Notes under the pieces: model-generated
The model's database searches: none
What the model was told of the DNA's origin: nothing
The model's input: only the letters and a program-made list of their open reading frames with translations
Assembly: GCF_900142845.1 (NCBI RefSeq)
Contig: NZ_FSRU01000002.1
Coordinates: 310,001-374,000 of the forward strand
DNA length: 64,000 nt
Source: Paraburkholderia phenazinium
GTDB lineage: Bacteria > Pseudomonadota > Gammaproteobacteria > Burkholderiales > Burkholderiaceae
Direction: 5' to 3'
Shown here: piece after piece, positions 9,550 to 18,156 of the stretch
Position numbering within the stretch: the first letter of the stretch is position 1
Layout of the letters: the number at the start of each line of letters is the position of its first letter
Made by a program: the position numbers and the translations under genes

Positions 9550-9781
9550 AGCAGGCGATTTTATCATCACACAAGCATGTGGGGACAGGTGACAGACCGA
9601 GCGTACGGGCGCAGTTAATGCGCCGTGCATGGTGCATGTCGTGGCGACCGGCGCGAGCGGCGCGGTCCCATGCCGCCGGGCGGGCGGCCATGCTGACGGC
9701 CTTTGTCATCCAGGGCAAACGCCGACATAATGTGCTGTCCCCTGCGCGGCCTGCCGGGCTCCCGAACTCCTTCGCGTACGC
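9550..9781. other. Divergent intergenic region, crcB leader to histidine kinase
   Basis: This 232-base stretch separates the leftward crcB leader from the rightward kinase gene. It must contain the crcB promoter on the minus strand and probably a kinase promoter on the plus strand. I see no clear -35/-10 pair, repeat or small gene in it. Confidence 0.4.
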
Positions 9782-11428
9782 ATGAGACTGACAACCAAAG
9801 GGCTGTTGCTGATCGCGATTCCTGCCGTGTTCGAGCTCGCCCTCCTGTCGGGGCTGGTCAAGGCACAGGTGGATGCCGCGCAGGCCGAGCGCTGGCAGGC
9901 CCACAGCGAGGACGTGCTGCGCCAGACCACGGCGATTCTGGAGCCGGTGCTGCTCGACTCGGTGCGTCTGCGCGGCGCGGTGCTCAGCAATAGCGCAGAT
10001 GTCACGACGCCCGTCGCGCTATGGATGGACATCGACCGGCGCATCGACCAGTTGGCCGATCTCGTGGCCGACAATCCACCGCAGGTGGAGCGCGCGGTGC
10101 AGATCCGTCAATCGGTGCAGGCGTACCGGCAATGGTCGGACCGTGTGCAGGACCTGTTGCATTCGGGGCGCCGGCGCGACGTCATCGAACGGTTCAGCGA
10201 ACTGGCCACGACCGACGTGCTCGACCGTTTCCGCGCCCAGATCACCGCGTTCCAGAACGAGGAGCGGCTCATCGACACCCAGCGTTCGACCGAGGCCGAG
10301 GCCGCGCGCGAGCGGCAGCAGGTGCTGGTGGTGGCCGCCGTGTTTGGCTCGCTGCTGTTCGTCGCGCTGGCCGTGTGGCTGTTCACGCGCGGCGTGCGCG
10401 GGCGGCTCGCGCTGCTCTCCGACAACGCCGGGCGGCTCGCCAGCAATGAACCGCTCGCGCCGATCGACCACGGCTCGGACGAAATCGCCCGGCTCGATCA
10501 GACGCTGCACGAGACGAGCCGGCGCCTGCTCGAGGCGGAGCGCATCCAGGCCCGTTTCCAGGCCGATCTGGCGCGCCGCGCCAATGAATTGACCGCCATC
10601 AACGAGACGCTGCGTCAGCAGACCCAGGAAAACGAGATGTTTATCTACAGCGTGTCGCACGATCTGCGCGCGCCGCTCGTCAACCTGCAGGGCTTCTCGA
10701 AGGAACTGATTCATGCCTGCGACGACCTGCGCAAAGCGGTCCGGCTGTCGTCGCTGACGCCCGAGCGGCGGCAGCATATCGAGCAACTGGTGGACGAGGA
10801 TATCGGCGAGGCGCTGCATTACCTGCAGACCGCGGTGCTGCGTGCGTCGCACATCATCGACGCGTTGTTGCGGCTCTCGCGCGTCGGCCGCGTCGAGTAC
10901 CGGCGTCAGCAGGTGCATGTGCGCGACATCGTCCAGCGTGTGGTCGATGCGATGCAGGTATCGATCCGGGCGCGCCGGGCACGCGTGGTAGTCCACGATC
11001 TGCCCTCGGTGTGGGGCGATCCGACCGCGCTCGAACAGGTGTTCGCGAATCTGGTGGGCAATGCGATCAACTACCTCGATGCGTCGCGCGATGGACGCGT
11101 CGAAGTCGGGACGACGCCGGCGCCGCCCGGCGTCCACTCGTTACGTATTTTCTATGTGAAAGACAACGGGCTCGGGATTCCGGCTGTCGCCATACCGCGT
11201 CTGTTCAACGCGTTTCAGCGCTTGCACGGCAACGTCGCAACCGGCGAGGGGATCGGACTGGCGCTGGTGCGTCGCGTGGTGGAGCGGCATGGCGGCCGCG
11301 TGTGGGCGGAGTCGACCGAAGGGGTCGGCACGACCTTCTATTTCACGTTGCCGGAGGCGGAGATTCGTGTGCCGCGCGAAGAGCCCGAGATGCTGGCGCT
11401 GGGCGCGCCGGGACTTAGTACGCGGTGA
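9782..11428 (+). CDS. Membrane-bound sensor histidine kinase (CHASE3-like), orphan
   Basis: 548 residues. An N-terminal transmembrane helix (about 7-28) is followed by a helical periplasmic domain resembling CHASE3 (about 30-180), a second transmembrane helix (VLVVAAVFGSLLFVALAVWLF), a HAMP-like linker and coiled coil. Then comes the HisKA box SHDLRAPLVNLQGF with the phospho-acceptor His at about residue 293, and a HATPase domain with the N box NLVGNAINYLD, G1 DNGLGIP and G2 GEGIGLALV. A DHp/ATPase pair of this kind autophosphorylates and passes the phosphate to a response regulator, but none is encoded nearby, so the partner is unknown. Its 3' end overlaps the convergent membrane-protein gene by 14 bases. 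Confidence 0.92.
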   Translation: MRLTTKGLLLIAIPAVFELALLSGLVKAQVDAAQAERWQAHSEDVLRQTTAILEPVLLDSVRLRGAVLSNSADVTTPVALWMDIDRRIDQLADLVADNPPQVERAVQIRQSVQAYRQWSDRVQDLLHSGRRRDVIERFSELATTDVLDRFRAQITAFQNEERLIDTQRSTEAEAARERQQVLVVAAVFGSLLFVALAVWLFTRGVRGRLALLSDNAGRLASNEPLAPIDHGSDEIARLDQTLHETSRRLLEAERIQARFQADLARRANELTAINETLRQQTQENEMFIYSVSHDLRAPLVNLQGFSKELIHACDDLRKAVRLSSLTPERRQHIEQLVDEDIGEALHYLQTAVLRASHIIDALLRLSRVGRVEYRRQQVHVRDIVQRVVDAMQVSIRARRARVVVHDLPSVWGDPTALEQVFANLVGNAINYLDASRDGRVEVGTTPAPPGVHSLRIFYVKDNGLGIPAVAIPRLFNAFQRLHGNVATGEGIGLALVRRVVERHGGRVWAESTEGVGTTFYFTLPEAEIRVPREEPEMLALGAPGLSTR

Positions 11429-11741
11429 AGATGCGGCGTGGCTTCAGCAGTTTGCTGGCGCGAATCGACCAGTAGCAGCCGAACGCCATCAGGATGGCCG
11501 CGCCCAGGATCACGATGTGCGGTGCGGGGCGCATGCCCAGCAGGCCGTCGAGCGCGAACAGTCCGCGTACCAGGATCAGCAGGGCAGCCCAGAGTGAGAA
11601 CGCAGCCTGCACGAGCAGGCGGGTGCCGGTGAAGCGGCGCGCGCGGTTCTCGAGCGACCAGCGGGCCGGGGCGCGGCCGCAGAAGAAAGCGATCGCCATG
11701 AGTGCGATCACGAGGACGACGATCCAGTCTGTCAGTTCCAT
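11415..11741 (-). CDS. Small integral membrane protein, unknown function
   Basis: 108 residues from the ATG at 11741 (MELTDWIVVLVIALMAIAFF); a GGAG lies about a dozen bases upstream. Three hydrophobic segments are visible: about 6-21, 38-58 (LLVQAAFSLWAALLILVRGLF) and 70-85 (HIVILGAAILMAFGCYW). The C-terminus is basic and probably cytoplasmic. I do not recognise a named family. It is convergent with, and overlaps by 14 bases, the histidine kinase gene. A longer reading from 11843 adds 34 residues without character, so it was not used. Confidence 0.7.
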   Translation of the reverse strand: MELTDWIVVLVIALMAIAFFCGRAPARWSLENRARRFTGTRLLVQAAFSLWAALLILVRGLFALDGLLGMRPAPHIVILGAAILMAFGCYWSIRASKLLKPRRIFTAY

Positions 11742-11954
11742 CGAAAGGGGCTCCAAAGTCAACCGTCGACTATAGGAAGGCCGTTCGCGATGAACTATCG
11801 GACTAGTCTCAAATGCAGTTGGGTATGAGCCGGCACATCTCAATGCAATCCGCGCGCAAGGGTGCCGGTTGCAGGCCTTGTTCTCGCGCGGGAAATGCTG
11901 CGGAAGGGATGAGGCGTCGGGCGCCTGAGCGGCGACCCGACGTGTGGGGAAATC

Positions 11955-12536
11955 TCAGAGTTCGATGCGCGTGCCGAGCAGCACGAGGAATTGCCGCAGC
12001 CACTCGGGATGGGCCGGCCATGCGGGCGCGGTGACAAAGTTGGCGTCGGTGATGGCCGCGTCGACCGGGATGTCGGCGTACTCGCCGCCCGCGAGCTTCA
12101 CTTCCGGCGCGCAAGCCGGATAAGCGGAAATGCGCTTGCCGCGGATCACGTCGGCGGCGGCCAGCAGTTGGGCCGCATGGCAGATCGCAGCGATCGGCTT
12201 ACGCTGTTCCGCGAACTGGCGCACGATGTCGATCACTCTCTGGTTCAGGCGCAGATACTCCGGAGCACGGCCGCCTGCGATCGCCAGCGCATCGTATTGG
12301 CCGGGGTCCACGTCGTCGAAGGTGGCGTTCAGGGTGAACTGGTGGCCAGGCTTCTCGGTGTAGGTCTGGTCGCCCTCGAAGTCGTGAATGGCCGTCTTGA
12401 TGCGCTCGCCGGCCGACTTGCCGGGACACACCGCGTCGACCACATGGCCGATCGCCTGCAGTGCCTGAAACGGCACCATTGTTTCGTAATCCTCGGCGAA
12501 ATCGCCGGTCAGGAACAGAATCTTCTTTGCTGCCAT
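11955..12536 (-). CDS. DJ-1/PfpI family protein (glutamine amidotransferase-like fold)
   Basis: 193 residues. The ATG at 12536 has a good GGAGG six bases before it, so the 43-residue upstream extension in frame is rejected. The chain has the DJ-1/PfpI pattern: [14 protein letters not shown] with the conserved Glu at about 15, [16 protein letters not shown], and the nucleophile elbow [10 protein letters not shown] with Cys119-His120. Members act as stress proteins, deglycase/glyoxalase-like enzymes or chaperones, and a few as proteases; the exact activity cannot be told here. It stands alone, and the next genes on either side are not related in function. A free-living stress or carbonyl-detoxification role is a family-level inference. 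Confidence 0.85.
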   Translation of the reverse strand: MAAKKILFLTGDFAEDYETMVPFQALQAIGHVVDAVCPGKSAGERIKTAIHDFEGDQTYTEKPGHQFTLNATFDDVDPGQYDALAIAGGRAPEYLRLNQRVIDIVRQFAEQRKPIAAICHAAQLLAAADVIRGKRISAYPACAPEVKLAGGEYADIPVDAAITDANFVTAPAWPAHPEWLRQFLVLLGTRIEL

Positions 12537-12764
12537 CGCATGCCTCCAGTTGAACTGCGGAACACATCGAACGTTCAGCGAGTCTACTCCAACGTGTTTG
12601 ACAGTACAGCGACGAACGGCGCGTCGAGCGCCGGCGTTTGGCCTTGCACGCAGCGTCTCCCGCACGGGCGTCTGCCTGCCCGAAGTGCAGGGTGAGCAGC
12701 GCCAGGGCGTATCATGAGTTCGTTGCCGTATAGGGAAGCCGCTTGCTGCGGCTCAGATTCCAAA

Positions 12765-13226
12765 ATGATTTCATTCAACCACCGTCCCCTCGTTCGCCGT
12801 GTTGCCTTGGCTGGGGTCCTGCTCGGCGCGCTGGCCGCGTGCCAGAAAAACGACGCCTCCGCGGGCCAGCTGGCCGGCAAGATGGATGACGCTGCGCAAC
12901 AGGCCGGGCAGTCGCTCAACCAGGCCGCGAGCTATGTCGGCCAGCAGGTCGACGCGGCGAAACAGAACATCGATTCGGCGGCTTCCGCGCCGACCATCAC
13001 CATCGATCCGTCGGCGCTCGCCTCCAGCGCGCAAGCCAATCTGCAGAGCGCGGCGAGCGAGAGCAGCGCGGAGCTCAACAAGGCGGCGTCGCTGACCGGC
13101 GCAGGCCTGCAAAACGCGGGACGCAAGCTGCAGCAGTGGTCCGATACCACGGCGGCTTCGTCGGCATCCGCTGCGTCGAGCGATAGCGACAGCAGCAGCG
13201 ACGCACAAAAGCAGATGGACAAATGA
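12765..13226 (+). CDS. Putative lipoprotein, Ala/Ser/Gln-rich helical
   Basis: From the ATG at 12765 the 153-residue product has a basic N-terminus, a hydrophobic core and a lipobox (VLLGALAAC), so it is expected to be lipidated and exported. The mature part is low in complexity, rich in Ala, Ser and Gln, with heptad-like repeats (AAQQAGQSLNQAASYVGQQVDAAKQ), and ends in a Ser/Asp tract. It resembles the small helical surface lipoproteins of Burkholderia for which no function is known. An earlier in-frame ATG at 12714 would bury the signal peptide behind 17 residues and is less likely. Neither start has a strong ribosome site. Confidence 0.75.
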   Translation: MISFNHRPLVRRVALAGVLLGALAACQKNDASAGQLAGKMDDAAQQAGQSLNQAASYVGQQVDAAKQNIDSAASAPTITIDPSALASSAQANLQSAASESSAELNKAASLTGAGLQNAGRKLQQWSDTTAASSASAASSDSDSSSDAQKQMDK

Positions 13227-13291
13227 CGCCGCAGGTTCGAGCGGTGGATGTGCATGCGAGGCACGGCGGAGCCGCGGTTGGCTGCGCCGGT

Positions 13292-13327
13292 TTGACAGCG
13301 CGGTTAAATGTAATTACTATGGTTACA
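13292..13327 (+). promoter_or_regulatory. Promoter and operator of the Rrf2 regulator gene
   Basis: TTGACA (13292-13297), a 17-base spacer and TACTAT (13315-13320) form a near-consensus sigma70 promoter. An inverted repeat, TGTAA (13309-13313) and TTACA (13323-13327), covers the -10 box, so a bound repressor would block transcription. The same TGTAAT-N6-GGTTACA core recurs at 13904-13922 before the next gene, which points to autoregulation plus control of the neighbour. Confidence 0.75.
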
Positions 13328-13353
13328 CATTGTCGTCGCCGGACAGGTGCGTT

Positions 13354-13809
13354 TTGAATACGAGTAGCCGGTTTGCCTTTGCGGTCCACGTGCTGGCGTT
13401 GTTGTCGCTGCAGGATGGCCTGCCGCTTTCGTCGGACATGATTGCAGGCAGCGTGAACACAAATCCCGCGCTGATCCGCCGTCTGCTGACGATGCTCGCG
13501 GACGCCGGACTCACTACGTCGCAACTCGGCGCGGGCGGCGGCGCGCTGCTGGCGCGGCCGCCCGACGAGATCACGCTGCTGGAGGTGTACCGCGCCGTCG
13601 ACGATGCGCAACTGTTCGCGCTGCATCGCGAGGAACCGAATCCGGCTTGCATGGTGGGGCGCAATATCCAGGTCGTGCTGCGCGGCATCATCGATGAGGC
13701 GCAGCAGGCCATGGAGGCGTCGCTCGCAGGCCGTACGCTGGCGGATGCCACCGCTGACCTGGTCAAGGCCGAGCGCCAGCGCGAACGCAAGCGGCGGCCG
13801 GCGGGATAG
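13354..13809 (+). CDS. Rrf2-family regulator without iron-sulfur cysteines (YwnA-like)
   Basis: 151 residues from the TTG at 13354, which reads MNTSSRFAFAVHVLALLSL, the normal Rrf2 beginning, with AGG about eight bases upstream. An earlier TTG at 13330 would start within a few bases of the predicted transcription start and is less likely. The winged helix spans about residues 1-65 (SSDMIAGSVNTNPALIRRLLTMLADAGL), and GAGGGALLARPPDEITLLEVYRAV is the typical Rrf2 wing and dimer helix. Only one Cys remains in the region where IscR and NsrR carry three, so an Fe-S cluster is unlikely. The next gene is a NAD(P)-binding reductase under the same operator, as in the Bacillus ywnA-ywnB pair. Confidence 0.85.
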   Translation: MNTSSRFAFAVHVLALLSLQDGLPLSSDMIAGSVNTNPALIRRLLTMLADAGLTTSQLGAGGGALLARPPDEITLLEVYRAVDDAQLFALHREEPNPACMVGRNIQVVLRGIIDEAQQAMEASLAGRTLADATADLVKAERQRERKRRPAG

Positions 13810-13872
13810 GGCGGCGCTGTGCGGCGGCTGGAGGTTCAAGCAGGACAGGCAGGGACGTGCAGATACAAGCGG

Positions 13873-13893
13873 GGGGCCAAGCCCCTCTTTTTT
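13873..13893 (+). terminator. Short rho-independent terminator after the Rrf2 gene
   Basis: GGGGC (13873-13877) and GCCCC (13881-13885) enclose a CAA loop and are followed by TCTTTTTT. The stem is short but GC-only. It would separate the Rrf2 transcript from the reductase gene, which has its own operator. Confidence 0.55.
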
Positions 13894-13899
13894 CGGCGT

Positions 13900-13926
13900 T
13901 ATATGTAATCAACGTGGTTACATATA
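13900..13926 (+). promoter_or_regulatory. Operator upstream of the NAD(P)-binding reductase gene
   Basis: TATATGTAA (13900-13908) and TTACATATA (13918-13926) are perfect 9-base inverted arms around a 9-base spacer. The inner part matches the operator overlapping the promoter of the preceding Rrf2 gene. It ends 24 bases before the reductase ATG, a position suited to repression. Confidence 0.75.
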
Positions 13927-13950
13927 AGCCAATCACAGGAGCATACAGAA

Positions 13951-14598
13951 ATGAGCAAGGCATTGAAGATCGCATTGTTTGGCGCAACGGGCGTAATCGG
14001 TTCGCGGATTGCGGCGGAAGCGGCGCGTCGCGGCCATCAGGTGACGGCACTGGCGCGTAATCCCGCGCGCGTGCCGACGGACGTCGCCAACCTCAAGGCA
14101 GCGCAGGCCGATCTGCTCGACGCCGCCAGCGTCGCCGCAGCGGTGCGCGGCCATGACGTGGTGGCGAGCGCCTATGCGCCGCCGCGCGACGACGCGGCTG
14201 TCGTCGTGACCGCGACCCGCGCGCTGGTGGAGGGTGTGCGTGCGGCGGGCCTGAAGCGTCTCGTGGTGGTGGGTGGGGCGGGCTCGCTGGAAGTGGCACC
14301 CGGCAAGCAACTGGTCGACACGGAAGGCTTTCCGGACGCCTATAAGCCGGTGGCGCTGGCCCACCGCGACGCGCTGACGTTTTACCGCACGCTAAACGAT
14401 CTCGACTGGACGTTTTTCGCCCCTGCGGCGCTGATCGCCCCCGGCGAGCGGACCGGCGTCTTCCGCACGGGCAGCGACACGCTGCTGGCGGACGCCAGCG
14501 GCAATAGCCGCATTTCGGCTGAAGACTACGCGATCGCGTTTGTCGACGAGCTGGAGCAGGGCCGTTTCATCCGCAAGATCGCGACGGTCGCTTACTGA
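13951..14598 (+). CDS. NAD(P)H-binding SDR-like reductase (YwnB-like)
   Basis: 215 residues; the ATG at 13951 follows AGGAG at good spacing. An N-terminal Rossmann motif, IALFGATGVIGSRIAAEAARRGH, matches the GxxGxxG of atypical short-chain dehydrogenases, followed by the NAD(P)-binding loop LARNP. AGLKRLVVVGGAGSLEV and LDWTFFAPAALIAPGERTG are typical of the NmrA/YwnB-like group, which lacks the classical Tyr-x3-Lys. These proteins often serve as redox sensors or quinone/flavin reductases. The shared operator with the Rrf2 gene makes it the obvious regulated target, perhaps under electrophile or oxidant stress, which is an inference from related pairs. Confidence 0.88.
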   Translation: MSKALKIALFGATGVIGSRIAAEAARRGHQVTALARNPARVPTDVANLKAAQADLLDAASVAAAVRGHDVVASAYAPPRDDAAVVVTATRALVEGVRAAGLKRLVVVGGAGSLEVAPGKQLVDTEGFPDAYKPVALAHRDALTFYRTLNDLDWTFFAPAALIAPGERTGVFRTGSDTLLADASGNSRISAEDYAIAFVDELEQGRFIRKIATVAY

Positions 14599-14704
14599 TC
14601 CCAGCCGGCCGCGCAAGCGTCCTAACATTCCGTTACGCATACACCTGCGCGGCCTGTGGCAAGTGCGGCTACACTTGGCGTCTCCCGTTTTGTCACGGAT
14701 TGCC

Positions 14705-17308
14705 ATGAAGTCATGCCAAAAACGGTGTGAGTCCGGGGCTGCGCCGTTCACCGGCGGGCAACGGGCGTTTCGCACTGCCTTTTATTTTTTCCGTCATCTG
14801 TCTTCCGACCCCCGGCGCAGCCGTGCCGCGGGCCTGCGGCCGTCGGCGCAGGCTGCGCCGCTGTGTGCGTGGCTGATCGTGGTGGCCGTGCTGGCGTGCC
14901 TTTTCGCGGCGCCGAAGCCCGCCCACGCGGCCGGCGCGACGCCGGTGATTCCGGCATTGCAGAGCCTGATCAACAGCGCGACGGCAACGCCCGCGTCCGA
15001 TGCCGCCTCGGCGGCCGAAGCGGCCTCCGCGCCGTCGCCGGCGAGCCAGGCCGAGCTTGCGCGCTCGCTCGACAGTGTGATCTCGACGCTCGACAACGAT
15101 CGCCAGCGCACGGCGCTCGTCGCCCAGCTCAAGAAGCTGCGCGACGTCAGCCGCACGGTCGCGCCGGCGCCGCCTGCGCAGCCGAGTCCCGGTTTGCTGG
15201 GTGCGATCGCGTCGGGAATCGCTTCGTTCGAGTCCGGCGTGCATCAGGGTCGCACGCCGCTGCGTTATTGGGCCGGGCGTTTCAACGCGGCCGGCAACGA
15301 GTTGTTCACCATCGTCACGAGCCAGGGGCCGCAGAGTTTCGGCAAGATCCTGCTCGACATGGTGGCGATGCTGGCCGGCTGGGGCGCATGCGCATGGGTC
15401 TTGATCTATGTGCAGCGCCGGCTGCACGAACGCTACCACGTGGTGTTCGAACTCAAGCCGAATCCGACGAGCGGTGAGCTGCTGATCTTCGCGCTGCGGC
15501 GGGCCAGTCCATGGATCGTCGCGTTTCTGGCCGCGCTGGTATTCGCGCGGGCCATGCCCGATGCGCTCGGCCGCACGCTGGGGATGGTGGTCGCCTATGC
15601 GATCGTCGCCGGCGCGGTGTTTTCCGCGATCTGTCTCATCATGTTTTCGCTGTTCGGCTCGGGGCATCGGCGCGTCGCGGTGCGCGTGCTGCTCGAACAT
15701 GCGCGCCGGCTGCTGTTTGCGATCGGCGTGTGCGCCGCGTTGGGCGATGCGGCGGTGAACTACGATGTCGCGCATCAGCTCGGGCCGAATCTGGCCGAAC
15801 TGGTGTCGACGGCGGCGAATATGGTTGCCGCCGTCCTGACCGCGTATTTCGCGCTGGCGTTTCGCCGGCCCGTGGCGCACCTGATCCGCAACCGGACCTA
15901 CGACGCGCGCCACGACCATAAGGCCGCAACCGATGCCTTCGACGTGCTCGCCTCGCTCTGGCATGTGCCGGTGCTGCTGCTGGCCAGCGCCTCGGTGATT
16001 GCCACGATCGGCGGTTCGGGTTCGAACGAGAACGTGCTGCAGATCTCCGTGGTGACCGCGCTGTTTCTGGTGCTGGCGTTCTTCCTGTCGGCCATCGTGT
16101 TGCGCGTGACGCGGCCGCGCGATATCCGCAGGCATCGCCGCTCGCCTTACCTGCGCAGACTGCTGCAATTCGTGGGGACGCTGGCGACGCTGTTCATCTG
16201 GCTGGCGTTTTTCGAACTGGCGGCGCGGCTGTGGGGCGTGTCGCTTGCGAGCGTGATCGAGGAGAACGTCGCGGCGCGCGGGATCGCCCATGCGGTCATG
16301 GCGATTCTTGCCACCTGGTTCATTGCCTGGCTGCTGTGGATTCTGATCGACACTGCGATCAGGGAAGCGCTCACGCCGAGCGGTTCACGCAGCAAATCGC
16401 GTAACGCCAGCACGCGCGCGCGCACCATGTTGCCGCTCGTGCGCAATGCGCTGTTCGTGACGCTGGTGACGGTTGCGGGCATCGTGACCGCGGCGAACCT
16501 CGGCATCAACGTGACGCCGCTGCTGGCGGGCGCGGGTGTGATCGGTCTTGCGATCGGCTTCGGCGCGCAGTCGCTCGTCACCGACCTGATCACGGGCCTG
16601 TTCATCATCATCGAGGACACCATCTCGGTGGGCGACTGGATCGACGTCGACGGCGGCCATGCGGGCACGGTCGAGCATCTGTCGATTCGCACGGTGCGGC
16701 TGCGCGACGGCCAGGGCGCGATCCACGCCATTCCGTTTTCGCAGATCAAGATCGTGAAAAACCTGTCGCGCGATTTTGCCTACGCGGTGTTCGAAGTGCG
16801 TATGGGCTTTTCCGCCGACGTCGATCAGGTCACCCAACTGATTCGCGAGGTAGGTGCGGATCTGATGGCCGACTTCCGCTACCGGCGCGAAATGCTGGGC
16901 CCGATCGAAGTGTGGGGACTCGACCGCTTCGATCCAAACTGGATGGTCGTGAAAGGGCAGATCAAGACGCGGCCGCTGCAGCAATGGAGCGTGGCGCGTG
17001 CGTTTAACCTGCGTCTGAAGCGCAAGATGGACGAAGCCGGTATCGAGATTCCGGTGCCGCAAATGCGCATCTACACCTCGTCGAAGGATAGCGAGGGGCA
17101 GCCGCTGCCGGACGATGAATTGCCGATGCATGCGCGTGTCTCGGAGCATGGCGACGTGCCGCATGGCGGGGCTGGCGGCGCTCGCACAGGCGGTTTGGCA
17201 ATGGCGGCCCGCGACGTTTCTCACGAGCCGCGGCCGGCGCCGCCCTCGACGGGTCCCGCGCCGGTCGCGCCGCAGATTCCTACTGCCGGTGAGGCGGGGA
17301 AAAGCTAG
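14705..17308 (+). CDS. Large mechanosensitive channel, MscS family (YbiO-like)
   Basis: 867 residues from the ATG at 14705. A probable signal peptide ends at KPAHA-AG (about residue 77), followed by an Ala/Ser-rich periplasmic region and several transmembrane segments between about residues 210 and 560. The MscS core is clear: the pore helix region GAGVIGLAIGFGAQSLVTDL, the beta domain FIIIEDTISVGDWIDVDGG and HAIPFSQIKIVKNLS, then the alpha/beta domain. A Pro/Gly-rich cytoplasmic tail of about 60 residues follows. Such channels open on membrane tension and release solutes during hypo-osmotic shock. The long periplasmic N-terminus resembles YbiO rather than the small MscS. The region before 14705 has no support as coding. 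Confidence 0.9.
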   Translation: MKSCQKRCESGAAPFTGGQRAFRTAFYFFRHLSSDPRRSRAAGLRPSAQAAPLCAWLIVVAVLACLFAAPKPAHAAGATPVIPALQSLINSATATPASDAASAAEAASAPSPASQAELARSLDSVISTLDNDRQRTALVAQLKKLRDVSRTVAPAPPAQPSPGLLGAIASGIASFESGVHQGRTPLRYWAGRFNAAGNELFTIVTSQGPQSFGKILLDMVAMLAGWGACAWVLIYVQRRLHERYHVVFELKPNPTSGELLIFALRRASPWIVAFLAALVFARAMPDALGRTLGMVVAYAIVAGAVFSAICLIMFSLFGSGHRRVAVRVLLEHARRLLFAIGVCAALGDAAVNYDVAHQLGPNLAELVSTAANMVAAVLTAYFALAFRRPVAHLIRNRTYDARHDHKAATDAFDVLASLWHVPVLLLASASVIATIGGSGSNENVLQISVVTALFLVLAFFLSAIVLRVTRPRDIRRHRRSPYLRRLLQFVGTLATLFIWLAFFELAARLWGVSLASVIEENVAARGIAHAVMAILATWFIAWLLWILIDTAIREALTPSGSRSKSRNASTRARTMLPLVRNALFVTLVTVAGIVTAANLGINVTPLLAGAGVIGLAIGFGAQSLVTDLITGLFIIIEDTISVGDWIDVDGGHAGTVEHLSIRTVRLRDGQGAIHAIPFSQIKIVKNLSRDFAYAVFEVRMGFSADVDQVTQLIREVGADLMADFRYRREMLGPIEVWGLDRFDPNWMVVKGQIKTRPLQQWSVARAFNLRLKRKMDEAGIEIPVPQMRIYTSSKDSEGQPLPDDELPMHARVSEHGDVPHGGAGGARTGGLAMAARDVSHEPRPAPPSTGPAPVAPQIPTAGEAGKS

Positions 17309-17339
17309 GCGCGCAAAAACCAGGCACGCCTCTACGGTC

Positions 17340-18026
17340 TCAGGCGACGGCCGGTTCCGCGAGGGCCGGTGCGCGATCGACGACGCCGAGCAGGTCGTTC
17401 ACGTGCGTGGCGATCTGCGAACCTTCGACGCCGTAAATATGGAGCGAGACGGCCGGTGCGTCGCTCGCGTTGCCGAGCCGATGGATGCCGCGACGCCCGG
17501 CGCGCACGAACGACACGGCGCCGCTCGCGCGCGGATGCGAGCGTGTCTCGGTCGCAAGCTGCTGCGCCTCGTTCCAGTCATACACCGTTTCCGACAAGGT
17601 GCCGTCCAGCACCACGTAGCCGCACCACGTCTGATGGGCGTGTACCGGGCTCGCTTGACCCGGCATCCAGACCAGCGCGGCGATGGCATAGCGGCCGTGC
17701 GGATCGGCGGCCAGCAGGTGGCGACGGTACGAGTCTGTTGAGCCCTCGCGTTGCGCCGGTGCGAGGAGCGCCGGATCGGCGGCCGCTGTGGCGAGCGCCG
17801 TCCTGATGGCGAGTGCGAAGGCTGCATGTTGCGATGGGTCGACGGTGTCCGCGAATTGGTCGAAGGCGGCGTCCAGCGCGTCGCACAGGCGTGCGATCGG
17901 CTGGCTCGCGCACTTTGGCGCGGCCGCTGACGCAGGCGAGGTGTGCACGGCTTCATTTCCGTGCAGCACGGAAGCGTGTGGGGGCGTGGAGCGGTCGGCA
18001 GCAGGCTGGGAAATATCGTGGCTCAT
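17340..18026 (-). CDS. Cysteine dioxygenase-type thiol dioxygenase (cupin)
   Basis: 228 residues. The cupin core has the metal ligands of cysteine/3-mercaptopropionate dioxygenases: His129 and His131 in SPVHAHQTWCGYVVLDG and a third His at 182 in GIHRLGN. The cupin turn DGTLSETVYDW is also present. The enzyme is expected to use Fe(II) and O2 to oxidise a thiol to a sulfinate. Whether the substrate is cysteine, 3-mercaptopropionate or another thiol cannot be decided. The first ~40 residues are disordered in character, so a later start is possible. It is divergent from an Lrp/AsnC regulator 130 bases away, which suggests induction by an amino acid or thiol. Confidence 0.82.
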   Translation of the reverse strand: MSHDISQPAADRSTPPHASVLHGNEAVHTSPASAAAPKCASQPIARLCDALDAAFDQFADTVDPSQHAAFALAIRTALATAAADPALLAPAQREGSTDSYRRHLLAADPHGRYAIAALVWMPGQASPVHAHQTWCGYVVLDGTLSETVYDWNEAQQLATETRSHPRASGAVSFVRAGRRGIHRLGNASDAPAVSLHIYGVEGSQIATHVNDLLGVVDRAPALAEPAVA

Positions 18027-18063
18027 GAGGGCGGCGCAGGCGCTGGGATTCGGTTATCGGACA

Positions 18064-18077
18064 GGAATATTTATACC
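18064..18077. promoter_or_regulatory. AT-rich dyad between the dioxygenase and Lrp genes
   Basis: GGAATATTTATACC is an imperfect dyad (GG-ATA / TAT-CC) in the 130-base divergent spacer, within a run of AT-rich sequence that contrasts with the flanking GC-rich genes. Lrp-type proteins bind AT-rich dyads of this kind, so it may be the operator shared by the two genes. Confidence 0.4.
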
Positions 18078-18156
18078 GGTTTGCGTGGAGAAAGAGTTTT
18101 CATATAATTCCCCTTGATTGGGCAAAAGTAGAATAATTTTCTGTCTGGGGGTGGAT

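Noticed and set aside
8975..9904. A 309-codon leftward frame covering crcB, the riboswitch and the kinase start
   Set aside because: It is out of frame with crcB, runs through the riboswitch and has no protein-like composition.
14711..16291. A 526-codon leftward frame opposite the MscS gene
   Set aside because: Arg/Gln/His-rich shadow of the channel protein, which has clear motifs.
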